64,000 nucleotides of DNA from Ooceraea biroi (taxonomy: Eukaryota > Arthropoda > Insecta > Hymenoptera > Formicidae). Below are positions 12,061-25,278 of this stretch, piece after piece (the stretch's first letter is position 1; every line of letters begins with the position of its first letter). Made by a program: the position numbers and the translations under genes. The notes beneath the pieces are model-generated. The model made no database searches. It was not told where the DNA came from and was given only the letters and a program-made list of their open reading frames with translations. The stretch spans positions 5,394,001 to 5,458,000 of the forward strand of contig NC_039515.1 in assembly GCF_003672135.1 (NCBI RefSeq), written 5' to 3'.

Positions 12061-13279
12061 TTAATTGCGCGCGGCCTCGCGGGGAGATTGAAATTGAGAG
12101 CCTAGACGAGCCATCTAGGCGTCTCTAATTCTAGTTAGCTCGAACACGGCCTCGGCACGGAAGGTTAACGACTTGAGGGCGCCTAGACCCTTCAGATGTC
12201 AGTGAACCCGTCGCACGAACCACCGAAAACCGCAGCTCCGATCACGCTTCAGGGGAACTTTAGGTCTCCTCGAGCCATATCGCGTAATTGTAAATATACT
12301 TGCATACCGTATTCTATGCATATTTTCTCGTGAAACATATCAAACGTCAGATACAACTTTAAGATGCATCTGCATCTTCTTTATGTCATTTTAAATTTGT
12401 TCTTCGTGGAAGTTTTAATCGCGCCTTCGAGTGCAAACCGAGAAATCCGCTCGCGTAACGCAATGAATGCTAGTCATAAATGCGGCTCGTGCTCTTTCTC
12501 ACGCTCTCTTTCGCGAATCTAATTTTCGTTCACTTCGCCGCGGACACACGCTCGTTGGCGAGAGGCTAACGAGCGATCTGTGTCTTCGCCGAGCGAGGCG
12601 AGAAAGGAAGAGGAGCGGATGAGAGGAGCGCCGCTGAAAATGAGACGAATGAGGCGAGGATCTCGCCGACCTCGAGCTCGCGGATTTCTGCGTATGAATT
12701 TATGGGATGTACGGGAGAATTCCCGCGGAAAATATCCTGTATTTTATCATGTGATACAAGAGTTCCGGCAATAGCCTGCATTCTAGGCGAAGAGGATCAA
12801 CGTTTTCGGTGGTTCTCTTTAAAATTTAAAAGATGCTTTTGATACGTTGACACATACATTGATACGTGATTTTGAGAACTTGTACAATGTGGATCGTGTG
12901 TGTATGTGTGTGTGCGCATGTATGGAAATGTGGAATCTTTTCCCGAATGTAACGATATGCCGAGGACGCTTCACGGGAATGCCGGACGTACCGCGCAAGC
13001 GAAATCGCGCGATGTGGTTTAGCCTTTTCTTCATCAGGCCGCTTGAAGCATCGCGCCGCGCGGAATCGCGAATTGCAGCGAAAGCGGTGCGATCGGAGCG
13101 ATTTGCCGATTTACTTTTCCTCGCGGTAAATTCGCGGTTATTTATTTTCTTCTTTTGTGATACGTCATTAGTCAGAATTAATCAGTTTTCGTTTCATCCT
13201 TTGTATTAAATCCGCGAGGAAACGCGTCGTCCCTCGCCTTCCGCTCGTCTCGGACGCGCCGCGCCGCTCGATACATTCT

Positions 13280-13377
13280 CTATATTATCATTATTATTAT
13301 TATTATATATTCCGATTATCACTATATTTTACTATTATTACATTAGCATTACATTATTATAATTATATTATTATTAC

Positions 13378-13408
<31 letters not shown>

Positions 13409-13410
13409 GC
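13280..13410. repeat. ATT/TTA microsatellite
   Basis: Interrupted runs of ATT and TTA, the purest at about 13377-13408. Confidence 0.85.
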
Positions 13411-13508
13411 ATCATTAATATCGGAATTGATCGCGCAGGTAGTAGTTGCGAAAAACCTCCTGTAAATACTCTCTTCTGTCATTGTATTAATTTTAATAAT
13501 ATGTACGA

Positions 13509-13514
13509 AATAAA
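13509..13514 (+). terminator. Possible polyadenylation signal for kinase copy 1
   Basis: AATAAA in an AT-rich stretch about 4 kb after the stop codon. It would imply a long 3' UTR containing a MITE. A closer signal could be used instead. Confidence 0.25.
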
Positions 13515-14995
13515 TACAAGAATACAGAAAACTGGCACGATTCTACAATCATCCTCGTCGCTTCTCCCATCATTTTTCGCTTGTCCGCACTTTGATTGTC
13601 AAGTACCGATTTTCTCGCAGACAGCGATGTCGAACGGGTTGCCTGGCGATAGGCTGTGACATAGCCCTACCTATAATACGTTGCAAAGAAGAAACCCGTA
13701 CTTGAGCGCACTTTTCCTTACAATCCACACGGTTCGTCATCCTTCGATGTGTTTCATTAATCACGCCCAAAACTTTAATTCTCAGCATGCGTATCTTTTT
13801 CACGGCTCAATGTTTGCCAAGCTAGTCGAGAACACTCGGAACAAGGTCGGCAGCACGTCTCCCGACAATGGCAAGATAATGCATCAAATTTGCATTCCGA
13901 CGTAAATAAGGTGCGGAACGTAGCTCCCGAGAGACATTACGTGCACGGGTCAACGCACCCGGAGCACGAGTCGAGATTCCGAGTTTCGCGCATTAATGCC
14001 ACCGGTTGTTCCAGCCGGCATTATTATAAATAATTCAACGCTTGCTCTCGCGTGGCGAAGGGATGGCGTGGCGATGCGAGCAAAAATAGGGAAGCTGAGG
14101 AAGCGCGTCCGCGCGCGGGAGACGCGTCTTGCCGATTAAAATCGCGACGCGTGTACGCGCGAGTGCGAGAGAGTGTGCGGAGCGTAGGGAGGGCGGCCCT
14201 GAGTTCGCGTTTGCCTACCGATATGGCGAGTGGGACACTTTTTCCGAGAACCTCGCCTTTTATCCTATAAATAGGTATACATTAGTGCCGGCGCAGCTGC
14301 CGCGATGATTCACCACTGAAGAGTTTTCTGCGACACGGAGACCTGGAAAACGTCCTGGCTGCTGAAAGAACGCGCGGCCGTATCGCCTCAATCCGCCGAG
14401 TGCGATTAATCGATGTCTGGTTCATCGAAGTCGCAAATTATTGTAAAAATATACAGCAAAAGAGTTGGATTAAAAAGATATATTTTTATTAAAAAAGAAT
14501 ATCTATGTTGGGATCTTCGGTATTTCGACTCCTTCACTTCCTGGTCGCGCGCTTACGTAACATCCGTGTTTCAGCGATAGATCTGCCGCCAATAATGTCA
14601 GCGATGATCACGGGGCGAATGGAGAAACCGCGATTATACGTTAATATGATTGTGTCACCGCGTGACTACGTAATCAGCCGAGGCAGCCAGATGCTGCCAT
14701 TTTAATAGATAATAACAGCGTGCTCGCTATAATCGTGCGTTTTGCAATTGAATGAAACGTGATATAATCGCGCTCGAAACCTCTCGCGCGACTTTACCTT
14801 GAAGTGGATGCCCACGCGCTTGCATATTCAAGAAATCCAGAAAATTAGTCGCGTATATAAGCCGGCCGTCTGCGACGAATGCGAAAATACTACTGTTCCA
14901 AATCCCGGACTGCTTGTGGCTCAAAATTCTTATAATTCTATCATCGATGAGCTTCAATAAAACGACAATACATAAGATAAAAACGCGACCATGTA

Positions 14996-16513
14996 CAGGG
15001 TGTCCCATGGGAAGTTGCTGAAACTAATCAGCTGTCATTTTTAAACGTATGCAGTTATTGAAAAAACAAAAATTGCCTTGGAAAGAGGAAAGTCTGCAGT
15101 TTTTAATGGGTGTAAATAAAATTTAGCAAACTGTTTGTATATCAGTTTATTTTATTAATGAAAAATATGCTAATAATCAAGTAAGCTAATGATAAATATT
15201 TTCAAAGTGTGCACCATCTGAATTTGTACAAAAATCAATTCTTTTACGAAAACTTGTGAAAACTTTTTCTAACATGTCGTCTTTACTGTTGCTGACGACC
15301 TTTTTAATAGCTACTACTAAATCTGACACTGTTTCTGGATTTCCGGCATAACAATGGTCCTTAATGTATCCCCAAAGAAAGAAGTCACATGGATTTAAAT
15401 CCGGCGAGTACGGTGGCCATTCTAGCCCCCCCTGGACAAATTTGGGGTATCCCAGACCGATGACTCGATTGCCACAAACTTTATGGATTGTTTCGAAGAC
15501 CTCCTGGGTTCGATGTGGTGTCGCTCCATCCTGCATGAAATGAAATCCTCTGACCAGGCCTCTTTTTTTGCACGAGGGAAGAATTGTGTTTCGAGAAGCT
15601 GCTCGTAACTTTCACCAGTGACTGTTGATTCGAAGAATTGCAGATAAATTCCTTTTACCGAGATTGCAGCCCATGCTGTTATTTTTTGTGGATGTAAAGG
15701 TTTAGCCAGGAAAACGTTGGGATTTTCCGACCCCCAAAATCTATAATTTTGTTTATTAACATAACCATTTAGCCAGAAATGTGCTTCGTCCATGTAAATT
15801 ATCAATTTTGCATCAAGTTCTCCATCTTCAAACATTCCGTTTATCGTCTTGCAGAATTCCACACGTTTCGTCATAGCGCGTTTGGTTAGCAATTGATGCG
15901 ATGTTATTTTATAGGGATGCATTTTCAGGAAATGTTTTAAAATCCTGTGTAACGTTGTTTTGGATATTTCAAGAGCTTGGGCAGCTTTCCGAATGGAAGA
16001 ATTTGGATTCTCTTCAAAATACTTCTTAATATCTTCAATGTTTTCTTCTGCAGCTACAGACACAGAAGGACCTGGCAGATCATGTCTACGGTCTTGGATA
16101 GTTCCATACTGCATAAAATTATCGATAATTCTGATAAAAATAACACAAAACATTATTTTAATGCAGATTTATTGCCAAAAAATAGAGTGACGTAACGCAT
16201 ACGTTTAAAGAAATAATAAATTCTAACCTTTTCAGCGTGTTTTCGCTCTTAATTTTATGTGTTCCGTATTTAGTACGAAACTCCCTGTAAGCATTGCTAT
16301 AAACTTTTCCTCCGGAAAAGAAGCACTCGACAAGATAAATCTTTTCTTCCGTCGTCAGACTACTCATTTTGACGCGCACGGACTCGCATCTACCACAACC
16401 AGAATAAAACTGCGGACACTCAGATGAACGACCGTTAACCGTAAGACCCTTTCTGAAGTCATGGAGGGGAGAACCAATCGTTTACTTTCAGCAACTTCCC
16501 ATGGGACACCCTG
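14996..16513 (-). mobile_element. DD41D-like Tc1/mariner element (1,518 bp), inactivated
   Basis: The termini read CAGGGTGTCCCATGGGAAGT at both ends in inverted orientation. TA duplications lie at 14994-14995 and 16514-16515. The transposase runs on the minus strand. Confidence 0.88.
15186..16379 (-). pseudogene. DD41D-like transposase with probable intron and one frameshift
   Basis: The minus-strand protein begins near 16367 (MSSLTTEEKIYLVECF). A GT-AG interval of roughly 90 bp (about 16226-16138) appears to be a real intron. The frame then carries the helix-turn-helix region and YMDEAHFWLNGY (first Asp). Near 15545 it shifts by one base into MQDGATPHRT (second Asp) and WPPYSPDLNPCDFFLWGYIK (third Asp), ending NIYH at 15186. 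There are 47 residues between the second and third Asp, against 41 in the DD41D (VISITOR) group; the extra residues lie before WPPYSPD. The frameshift makes it non-functional. Confidence 0.8.
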
Positions 16514-17237
16514 TACAAGATGCAAATTTAAGAGACCGATATCTCGTGAGCGACGATGTATCGATCAGCTTTGCTGAAATATCATTAGAGATTATCGTTA
16601 GAAATCTTGCCGCAATCTTGCTAGCATCATTTCTGATGCGAGATACGGTCCACATTTCCCACGCTCGACGCGCTTTCATCCGCGCCGCGTGGATTAAATT
16701 TTGCGGGAAAACGCGAGACAGCGACGGAACGGTCCGTGTCTCTTTCCACACTTTATCCAGCGTGACGACGGCCTTCGCGGAGCCCAGGTCTCTCGGTACG
16801 CCGATAATGGAAAGTGCCGGGGGCGACGAGCGATTACTCGGCGATTCGTGGCGCCTAGAAATTGCTAAATCAACGCCGGAGTTGCTGATCGTAACACCTG
16901 GCGCGACCAAATAAAGTCGCGCCGCCGTTTGGCTCTCGCGCGCTCGGATGATAATTCGTTAATTAGCGTGTAGGTCAGGGTGCGAATCGCACAACCACCG
17001 GACTCGGAAAGGGTGGAGAAGCCAAGTGGAAAGTAGGAAGAAGGAAGGAGAAGATGAAGAGGTCGAAACCGCGGCACTGACAAACGCGACTGACGACGTC
17101 GGGTCTCTAATTACAGGCCGGACCGATTTCAGTGGCTCTAAAGCCGATTCGCACCACGTGCCCGCGCGTCGAGGGATGACGATGAAGGCCTGATCTCGGC
17201 TGCCCTTCGTGCGAATTTCGATAACCCATGTTTCCAC

Positions 17238-18176
17238 ACTGAAAAAAAATCTGGTTGCATTAATTAGAAATCTGGTAGGTTCAACCAGTTTGTCCGTTGG
17301 AAAATGGACGAATCAGAATTCCTTTAGGAATTACCAGATGAGCATGATTAATTCCTTCCTGTTCAATTTACCAGATTTTCTTGATAATAATACTAAACGT
17401 ATTTAGTTAAATTAACATGACTGTTTAGTGAAAAGAAACGTTTTTCTGTTTCGTTACCGTGAGTTTTCTTGGATTGCTGTAAATGAAATATCATGTTGAT
17501 ATTTATACAGGATGTCCCGTAATAATCGCCTAACCTCTCGCATGCCAATAGAGCAGATCGAGATGAACAGAAAAGTCCCGTATCATTTTGCGATATTCGC
17601 AATAATAATCGAAATATTGCATATTAAAGTCAAGCGAATCCAGAGCGCGCGGAGGCGAGTGCCGAGCCGCTCGAGGTATAGGATTATTATTGCGAATATC
17701 GCAAAATGGTACGGGACTTTTCTCTTCATCTCGATCTGCTCTATTGGCATACGAGAGGTTAGGCGATTATTACGGGACACCCTGTATAAACAAATATAAG
17801 AAGAGAACACGTTTTTTCATCCGCCATCACTTCACCAGCCATTCCACTAACTAATTTCATTTCACTACAGGAGGAAAACGTGCCGTCCGTGCCGATCAAC
17901 ACGCCCGACACGAAACAATAGAATGCTGCTGGAGTGCCCTGCGATTAACCAGAATTCTGATTGCATCTTCGTTCGTTCTTATGTCTAGTGTAATATAACT
18001 AGAAGTTTTATAGATCCAACTGGAAAATACTAACCAAATTCTTATAGTACAGTCTATCAAACGTTCTAGTTATAAAATATCCAGTCCTATCGTGATAACT
18101 AGAAATTCTTGGTTAGTTTAACCAAAATGCATTCTATCAGGTACGTCTTGTTGATACAATCAAATCATTTTTCTCA
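17238..18176. mobile_element. MITE with CACTGA-AAAAAT termini, carrying a nested MITE
   Basis: The left end CACTGAAAAAAAATCT and the right end ATTTTTCTCAGTG form short inverted repeats around AT-rich sequence with several copies of an AACCAG/CTGGTT-like motif. Another MITE (17508-17784) interrupts it. The target duplication is not clear, so the exact ends are provisional. Confidence 0.55.
17508..17784. mobile_element. Palindromic Tc1/mariner-type MITE (277 bp)
   Basis: The TIRs begin CAGGATGTCCCGTAATAATC and CAGGGTGTCCCGTAATAATC and extend about 110 bp each. TA lies at 17506-17507 and 17785-17786. The centre is a short GC-rich spacer. The open frames on both strands are consequences of the palindrome. 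Confidence 0.88.
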
Positions 18177-19624
18177 GTGCATGCCGCAGGGAACACAGTA
18201 GCGAGCGACCATCCGGTATTCCTCGTGATGATCCCTCGTGATGACGGATGCTTACGAATGCATCTCGCAATCGAGGAAGGACCCGCGCGGATCTCAAATC
18301 GGATGACGTCTCGCCGACGTCCGCGCAAACCTTCCGAAAACCTTGCGATCGCCGGTGCCTTTTAAGGTCGGTACCGCGGATTCCGGGCATCGTGCTCACG
18401 TCGACACGTCGGGCATTAATCCTGGTATACACCGTATACGGCGGCGAGTCGATTATTAGACGCACCGTGAGGTGAGTCGGATCGTTCCTATTGTGTCTAA
18501 TTCCAGGATCGTAAATCGTGCGTTGCTTGCACGTGCATGCCGAACGACATACCGCGCGCAAACGTCATACTGTCCTTTATGGTGGCCGATCATTTGCATT
18601 TCACGTGAACGCGGCCGAGACGTCCGTCTTTTCTTCCCCCGTTGCGAGAGAGACGCGGATCCCGAGTCGGAAATCGGCACACGTTCGCGATCATATAATA
18701 TCCGTATAAATGGAAATTACGTTTATTGGCGAAAAAGCGCACGCACGCACTATACGCGCAACTGGCTCGACTGGTTCAATATCGAATATTTATAGCTGTC
18801 ATCTGGTGACCACCCGGGGAGCCTCCGCTTAAACCGGCCCTTATCACATCGCTCTCTCGGCATTCTAATTTTACTCGCGAGACGGTAAAAGGTCTCTCCG
18901 AGTCCCTTTTTTCCGACGAGAACAGCCACGTGTTCCACGCTCTTTAAATGATAGGATTTCTCGACCAGTCGATCGGTTCTCGATCGGTCGGTCGGTCGGT
19001 CGCGCGTCAAGCTCATAAATCGACGATAAGATTTTTCGCTCGAGGCGGTCGAGAGCCGGAAGAGAGAGACTCCGCTAAGATCGCCGGCGCCGGGTTTTCG
19101 CGTCATCAGCAGAAGTAAGACGTACCGATTTTATTGCGCGCGAAGATGTCAACGTATCGTGCCGAGGACAGTGCCACAAATAACGAGCCCATCAAAGCCG
19201 ACAATGACGCGCGGCACGGAATTTATTGCATCTGCCGGTAGCCAGACTTATAAAGAGAAATCATTAAGCGCATTGGGAATGCTCGCGTGCTCGCACGTTA
19301 CCCCCGGATCCGCGGATAATTGATCTCAAACGGCGCGATAGAGGAACCGACCTCGCATCACGTTCATCTCTCTCTTTCTCTCTCCCTCTTTATTGTGACA
19401 GTGTAAGTTTATTCCCCCAACGTCGACGTGATCCGGCTCGTCGGAAGTATTTGTAATAATACAAATATTGTAAATATTTTATTATATATATATTTATTTG
19501 GTAAATGTTCGTGTTTATATGTGGTTATATTTTTTCTATATACTATTAATATGTCATTGAAATTCTTGAAAGTTATCATTGATTTTTGAAACTGTTGTAT
19601 GAATTGTTAAATTATTGTATTATA

Positions 19625-22600
19625 TTAGGGGTGTGATTTAGTTTTGAGGGTTTTTTTGCTCAAAAACGCATGTATTTAAATATGATAATGAATGAATACC
19701 TTAATCAAAATATTTTCCTTCCTTTTCTATAACTTTTTCCCATCTTTCTGGCAACAGATGAATTCCACTACGATAAAATGACTCTTCTTTTCAGTTGATC
19801 CATTCGTCGACGAATTTTCGCACTTCTTCGAAATTATGAAAGTGTGTATCCTCTAAAGCGTCTTGCATCGACCGGAACAAATAATAATCGCATGGAGATT
19901 GCTCATTGGTCCGGAGAATACGCGGGGTGCGGTAAGACTTCCCATTCAAGCTCTAATAGTGTTTGTTTCACTGATAACGCAACGTGAGGTCGAGCGTTGT
20001 CACGAAGAAGAATCACTTTCCGTCGTTTACTCGCAATTGGTGGTCGTTTTTGGTCCAATGCTTGCTTCAACTTGTACAATTGGTGTCGATAACGATCAGC
20101 CGTGACAGTCTCATGCGGATTTAACAGCTCATAGTACACTATCCCACCAAATACGGAGCATTACTTTTGAACCGTGAATATTGCGTCTCGGAGTGGATGT
20201 TGATGGTTCGCCTGGATCCACCCATGATTTTCTGCGTTTCGGATTATCAAAATAGATCCACTTTTCATCCCCAGTAACAATCCGAGACAAAGGACTCTTC
20301 TTTTTTTGCCTGGCGATCAACGAAATACAAATGTTCAACCGGTTCGCAATGGCACTTTCCGATAATTCATGTCGAACCCATTTCCCTTCTTTCTGAATTT
20401 TTCCCATTTCATGTAAATGTTTGGTAACTGTTGTACGATCAACATTTAATGCTCTGGCAAGAGATGGATTCCATCACGATAAAATGACTCTTCTTTTCAG
20501 TTGATCCATTCGTCGACGAATTTTCGCACTTCTTCCAAATTATGAAAGTGTGTATCCTCTAAAGCGTCTTGCATCGACCGGAACAAATAATAATCGCATG
20601 GAGCAATGTCCGGAGAATACGCGGGGTGCGGTAAGACTTCCCATTCAAGCTCTAATAGTGTTTGTTTCACTGATAACGCAACGTGAGGTCGAGCGTTGTC
20701 ACGAAGAAGAATCACTTTCCATCGTTTACTCGCAATTGGTGGTAGTTTTTGGTCCAATGCTTGCTTCAACTTGTACAATTGGTGTCGATAACGATCAGCC
20801 GTGACAGTCTCATGCGGATTTAACAGCTCATAGTACGCTATCCCACCAAATACGGAGCATTACTTTTGAACCGTGAATATTGCGTCTCGGAGTGGATGTT
20901 GATGGTTCGCCTGGATCCACCCATGATTTTCTGCGTTTCGGATTATCAAAATAGATCCACTTTTCATCCCCAGTAACAATCCGAGACAAAGGACTCTTCT
21001 TTCTTTTGCCTGGCGATCAACGAAATGAAAATGTTCAACCGGTTCGCAATGCCACTTTCCGATAATTGATGTCGAACCCATTTCCCTTCTTTCTGAATTT
21101 TTCCCATTTCATGTAAATGTTTGGTAACTGTTGTACGATCAACATTTAATGCTCTGGCAAGAGATGGATTCCACCACGATAAAATGACTCTTCTTTTCAG
21201 TTGATCCATTCGTCGACGAATTTTCGCACTTTTTCCAAATTATTAAAGTGTGTATCCTCTAAAGCGTCTTGCATCGACCGGAACAAATAATAATCGCATG
21301 GAGCAATGTCCGGAGAATACGCGGGGTGCGGTAAGACTTCCCATTCAAGCTCTAATAGTGTTTGTTTCACTGATAACGCAACGTGAGGTCGAGCGTTGTC
21401 ACGAAGAAGAATCACTTTCCGTCGTTTACTCGCAATTGGTGGTTGTTTTTGGTCCAATGCTTGCTTCAACTTGTACAATTGGTGTCGATAACGATCAGCC
21501 GTGACAGTCTCATGCGGATTTAACAGCTCATAGTACACTATCCCACCAAATACGGAGCATTACCTTTGAACCGTGAATATTGCGTCTCGGAGTGGATGTT
21601 GATGGTTCGCCTGGATCCACCCATGATTTTCTGCGTTTCGGATTATCAAAATAGATCCACTTTTCATCCCCAGTAACAATCCGAGACAAAGGACTCTTCT
21701 TTTTTTGCCTGGCGATCAACGAAATACAAATGTTCAACCGGTTCGCAATGGCACTTTCCGATAATTCATGTCGAACCCATTTCCCTTCTTTCTGAATTTT
21801 TCCCATTTCATGTAAATGTTTGGTAACTGTTGTACGATCAACATTTAATGCTCTGGCAAGAGATGGATTCCATCACGATAAAATGACTCTTCTTTTCAGT
21901 TGATCCATTCGTCGACGAATTTTCGCACTTCTTCCAAATTATGAAAGTGTGTATCCTCTAAAGCGTCTTGCATCGACCGGAACAAATAATAATCGCATGG
22001 AGAATACGCGGGGTGCGGTAAGACTTCCCATTCAAGCTCTAATAGTGTTTGTTTCACTGATAACGCAACGTGAGGTCGAGCGTTGTCACGAAGAAGAATC
22101 ACTTTCCGTCGTTTACTCGCAATTGGTGGTCGTTTTTGGTCCAATGCTTGCTTCAACTTGTACAATTGGTGTCGATAACGATCAGCCGTGACAGTCTCAT
22201 GCGGATTTAACAGCTCATAGTACACTATCCCACCAAATACAGAGCATTACTTTTGAACCGTGAATATTGCGTCTCGGAGTGGATGTTGATGGTTCGCCTG
22301 GATCCACCCATGATTTTCTGCGTTTCGGATTATCAAAACAGATCCACTTTTCATCCCCAGTAACAATCCGAGACAAAGGACTCTTCTTTTTTTGCCTGGC
22401 GATCAACGAAATACAAATGTTCAACCGGTTCGCAATGCCACTTTCCGATAATTGATGTCGAACCCATTTCCCTTCTTTCTGAATTTTTCCCATTTCATGT
22501 AAATGTTTGGTAACTGTTGTACGATCAACATTTAATGCTCTGGCAAGAGATGGATTCCATCACGATAAAATGACTCTTCTTTTCAGTTGATCCATTCGTC

Positions 22601-23668
22601 GACGAATTTTCGCACTTCTTCCAAATTATGAAAGTGTGTATCCTCTAAAGCGTCTTGCATCGACCGGAACAAATAATAATCGCATGGAGAATACGCGGGG
22701 TGCGGTAAGACTTCCCATTCAAGCTCTAATAGTGTTTGTTTCACTGATAACGCAACGTGAGGTCGAGCGTTGTCACGAAGAAGAATCACTTTCCGTCGTT
22801 TACTCGCAATTGGTGGTTGTTTTTGGTCCAATGCTTGCTTCAACTTGTACAATTGGTGTCGATAACGATCAGCCGTGACAGTCTCATGCGGATTTAACAG
22901 CTCATAGTACACTATCCCACCAAATACGGAGCATTACCTTTGAACCGTGAATATTGCGTCTCGGAGTGGATGTTGATGGTTCGCCTGGATCCACCCATGA
23001 TTTTCTGCGTTTCGGATTATCAAAATAGATCCACTTTTCATCCCCAGTAACAATCCGAGACAAAAGACTCTTCTTTTTTTGCCCGGCGATCAACGAAATG
23101 CAAATGTTCAACCGGTTCGCAATGGCACTTTCCAATAATTGATGTCGAACCCATTTCCCTTCTTTCTGAATTTTTCCCATTTCATGTAAATGTTTGGTAA
23201 CTGTGTACGATCAACATTTAATGCTCTGGCAAGTTCTGAAGTGGATCGTGTTGGATTTTCGTCCAATAATGCTTGCAAATCTGCATTCTCAAGCTTTCTT
23301 GGTTGTCCCGAGCGTTCTTTGTCCTTCACATCAGTATCACCACTTTTAAAGCGTCTAAACCAGTATTCACACGTCTTAATTGATGAGGCAGAATCATCAT
23401 AAGTTTCCACAAGAATTCTATAACCCTCAGCGGCAGTTTTCTTTTGATTAAAAAACAAAAGCAACGCATGTCGAAAATGCTCTTTCGGAAGTTGCATTTT
23501 TACGATGATATAAACGCGACTGTTATTGCATCTATTGTTATAATGCTACTAAATGTCATGGATAATGTCAACACTGTAAGAAACAACAGTTATCGGAAAC
23601 AGCTATTGGAAAAAACTGACACTACAGCCATCTGTTGCAAAACCCTCAAAACTAAATCACACTCCTAA
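19625..23668 (-). mobile_element. Internally amplified mariner, copy I (five internal units)
   Basis: The terminal inverted repeats read TTAGGGGTGTGATTTAGTTT at left and TTAGGAGTGTGATTTAGTTT inward from right. TA precedes the left end; the right flank is TG, probably mutated. A mauritiana-type (Mos1-like) mariner reads on the minus strand. Its 5' part is at 23233-23497 (MQLPKEHFRHALLLFF) and its 3' end at 19701-19755. Between them the catalytic segment is repeated head to tail five times, with junctions at about 20461, 21161, 21860 and 22547, giving units of 706, 700, 699, 687 and 686 bp. Units 4 and 5 lack 12 bp near the third Asp. Confidence 0.92.
19701..23497 (-). pseudogene. Mos1-type mariner transposase, scrambled by tandem amplification
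   Basis: The single-copy N-terminal part (KKTAAEGYRILVETY, RSGQPRKLENADLQ) is followed by five repeats of the block from ARALNVDRTTVTKHLHEMGK to the C-terminal DEWIN. Each block contains TGDEKWI.FDNPKRRKSW, LLRDNARPHVAL and AYSPD.APCDYYLFRSM, so the three catalytic Asp codons recur in each. Every block has the same frameshift between WWDSVL and YYELLNPHE. Only the last has the true C-terminus (LLPERWEKVIEKEGKYFD). No complete transposase can be made. Confidence 0.88.
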
Positions 23669-23992
23669 TGTTATTGAATTGTTGCACTATAAACCTTGTA
23701 CTGCTCATATTTCGACAAACGGGAGGTTCTCTCAATTCTGGTCACCGAATTGTGGACGAAGAAGACTCAGTGAGAAGGCGACCGATGTGGACGGGAGCGA
23801 AGAGAGAACAGCGAGGTGTGTTTCCACCCATAGAACAGACGAGGATGGACGATGACCAGGGGCGTATGCCCAATTATATCGACTGTCAGCATCAAATATC
23901 GATTGGCATCGATCCATCGACGGCAAGGAACGCATGCGCAAATGACCGACGGCACCGTACCCGGTCTATGCTCGAAGGAGCAGGATCACCGT

Positions 23993-24420
23993 GTGGCACT
24001 CTTGTGATGGCTGTGCTTGTCTAAAGTTAACAGGATCCAAGAGTCAACTCCCGAGAAGCCGGATCGCCGTTTGATAAAATACTATCATCCGTAGACGGTT
24101 ACAGTTGAGACTGCAAAATAATATACCTACTAAAGGCTGACAGAATAAGAGACCTCCCGTCGTGAATTGTGAGTACTCTAAACTTGTACAATTCTGCCTA
24201 AAGCAAATTTATATTATATAGTATTGGAAGTTTCATCTAACGTTTTTATTTATTTCTCAATCATATCTTGTCGATCGTCTATATTATGTAGAGTATAGTA
24301 TTGTTCCGATAGTCAAAATTATATAAAAAGGGTCCTCCCAATTATCCACCCCCTGAGACCTTATTAATTTTACTGGTTTTATAAAAATCAGTTGGCGCCC
24401 AGTACATATATCGTCTTAGT
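23993..24420 (+). mobile_element. Possible solo LTR plus primer-binding site of an LTR retrotransposon
   Basis: A stretch beginning TGTGGCACTC and ending AAAATCA is followed after two bases by TGGCGCCCAGTAC, which resembles a lysine-tRNA primer-binding site. A TATA-like TATATAAAAAG lies near 24321-24331. No gag or pol remains and no partner LTR was found. Boundaries are guesses. Confidence 0.3.
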
Positions 24421-25247
24421 ATATTTTAATAAATTAGCGACCTGACAGCCGCGGACCCGGCCGCGTCAGGTGAAGCCGAGTAACAAAAAAATACCGGTCG
24501 CATTATCTTATCCTAGATGGTAAATGGCACGACTTTTCCGAGTTATCATTGTTTGCGCGCGGTAAGAGGCCAAGCGACGAGAACGAGCTGTCTTTTCTCA
24601 GACTTAGGTCACTCTTTCGGATGCTGCGAGATGAATGCTACACTTGAATCACGTTCTCCGTCTGCAAGGAGAAGATCAGCACAGCTCTAACGTTGCAGCG
24701 TGTGATCGTGAACGGAACGCTACGTTTGATCGATGACAGCAGAACAAGGACGGGCGATCGATCCTTCTCTGCGAATTAGATGACTGATTCGCTCTGGAGA
24801 TTGACCTTTCAAGAACGGACGTTTCATCCGATCTCTCGTGCAACGATGTATCCCATGCGATGACAGTGACGGGCGCCGACGTGCGACATCGCGAAATAGA
24901 ATTCATGTCCGGCCAAGTTCCCGTCTCGCTTTTAATACCTGCCGGCATCCGTGAAAGCCTCTCATGAATAATATTACTGGCGTATCGATATACGCGCGGG
25001 CCTCCTCCTGCCTTCTCTCCGTCAAGCGTCATGCATCGAAAAACGCGAATTTAGATTCGCGAATAGTGATGAGACCGATACGCGACCGTTGACCTCTCGC
25101 ATTCTATCTCGCTCGCTCTTTTTCATGCGCGCGAGGCCATTTCCCTGGCGAAATGAGTGAAACTCAATCCATCCGCGAGGAAATCGGCAGCGTGAGATAG
25201 TCCACTTGGGCGCGACTTGCTTTCGCGGAATGCATCTCATTCCAGTT

Positions 25248-25251
<4 letters not shown>

Positions 25252-25277
<26 letters not shown>
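25252..25277. repeat. CT microsatellite
   Basis: An uninterrupted CT run of about 26 bases. A shorter one is at 26203-26222. Confidence 0.9.

Positions 25278-25278
<1 letters not shown>

Larger units (their letters stand above)
9461..14993 (+). other. Kinase 1 3' UTR and intergenic DNA
   Basis: This begins after the kinase 1 stop. It holds a TTAA fold-back MITE (11341-12060) and an ATT microsatellite (13280-13410). GC-rich chance frames on both strands at 9.9-11.0 kb show no recognisable protein. Confidence 0.55.
16516..19622. other. Intergenic DNA with nested MITEs
   Basis: 16516-17237 and 18177-19622 show no supported gene. A MITE with a nested MITE occupies 17238-18176. A GGTC repeat run near 18985-19005 resembles a GATC/GGTC run near 10590-10620. 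Confidence 0.55.

Noticed and set aside
19863..22878. Repeated plus-strand frames starting MYPLKRLASTGTNN
   Set aside because: Antisense shadows of the amplified mariner transposase units.
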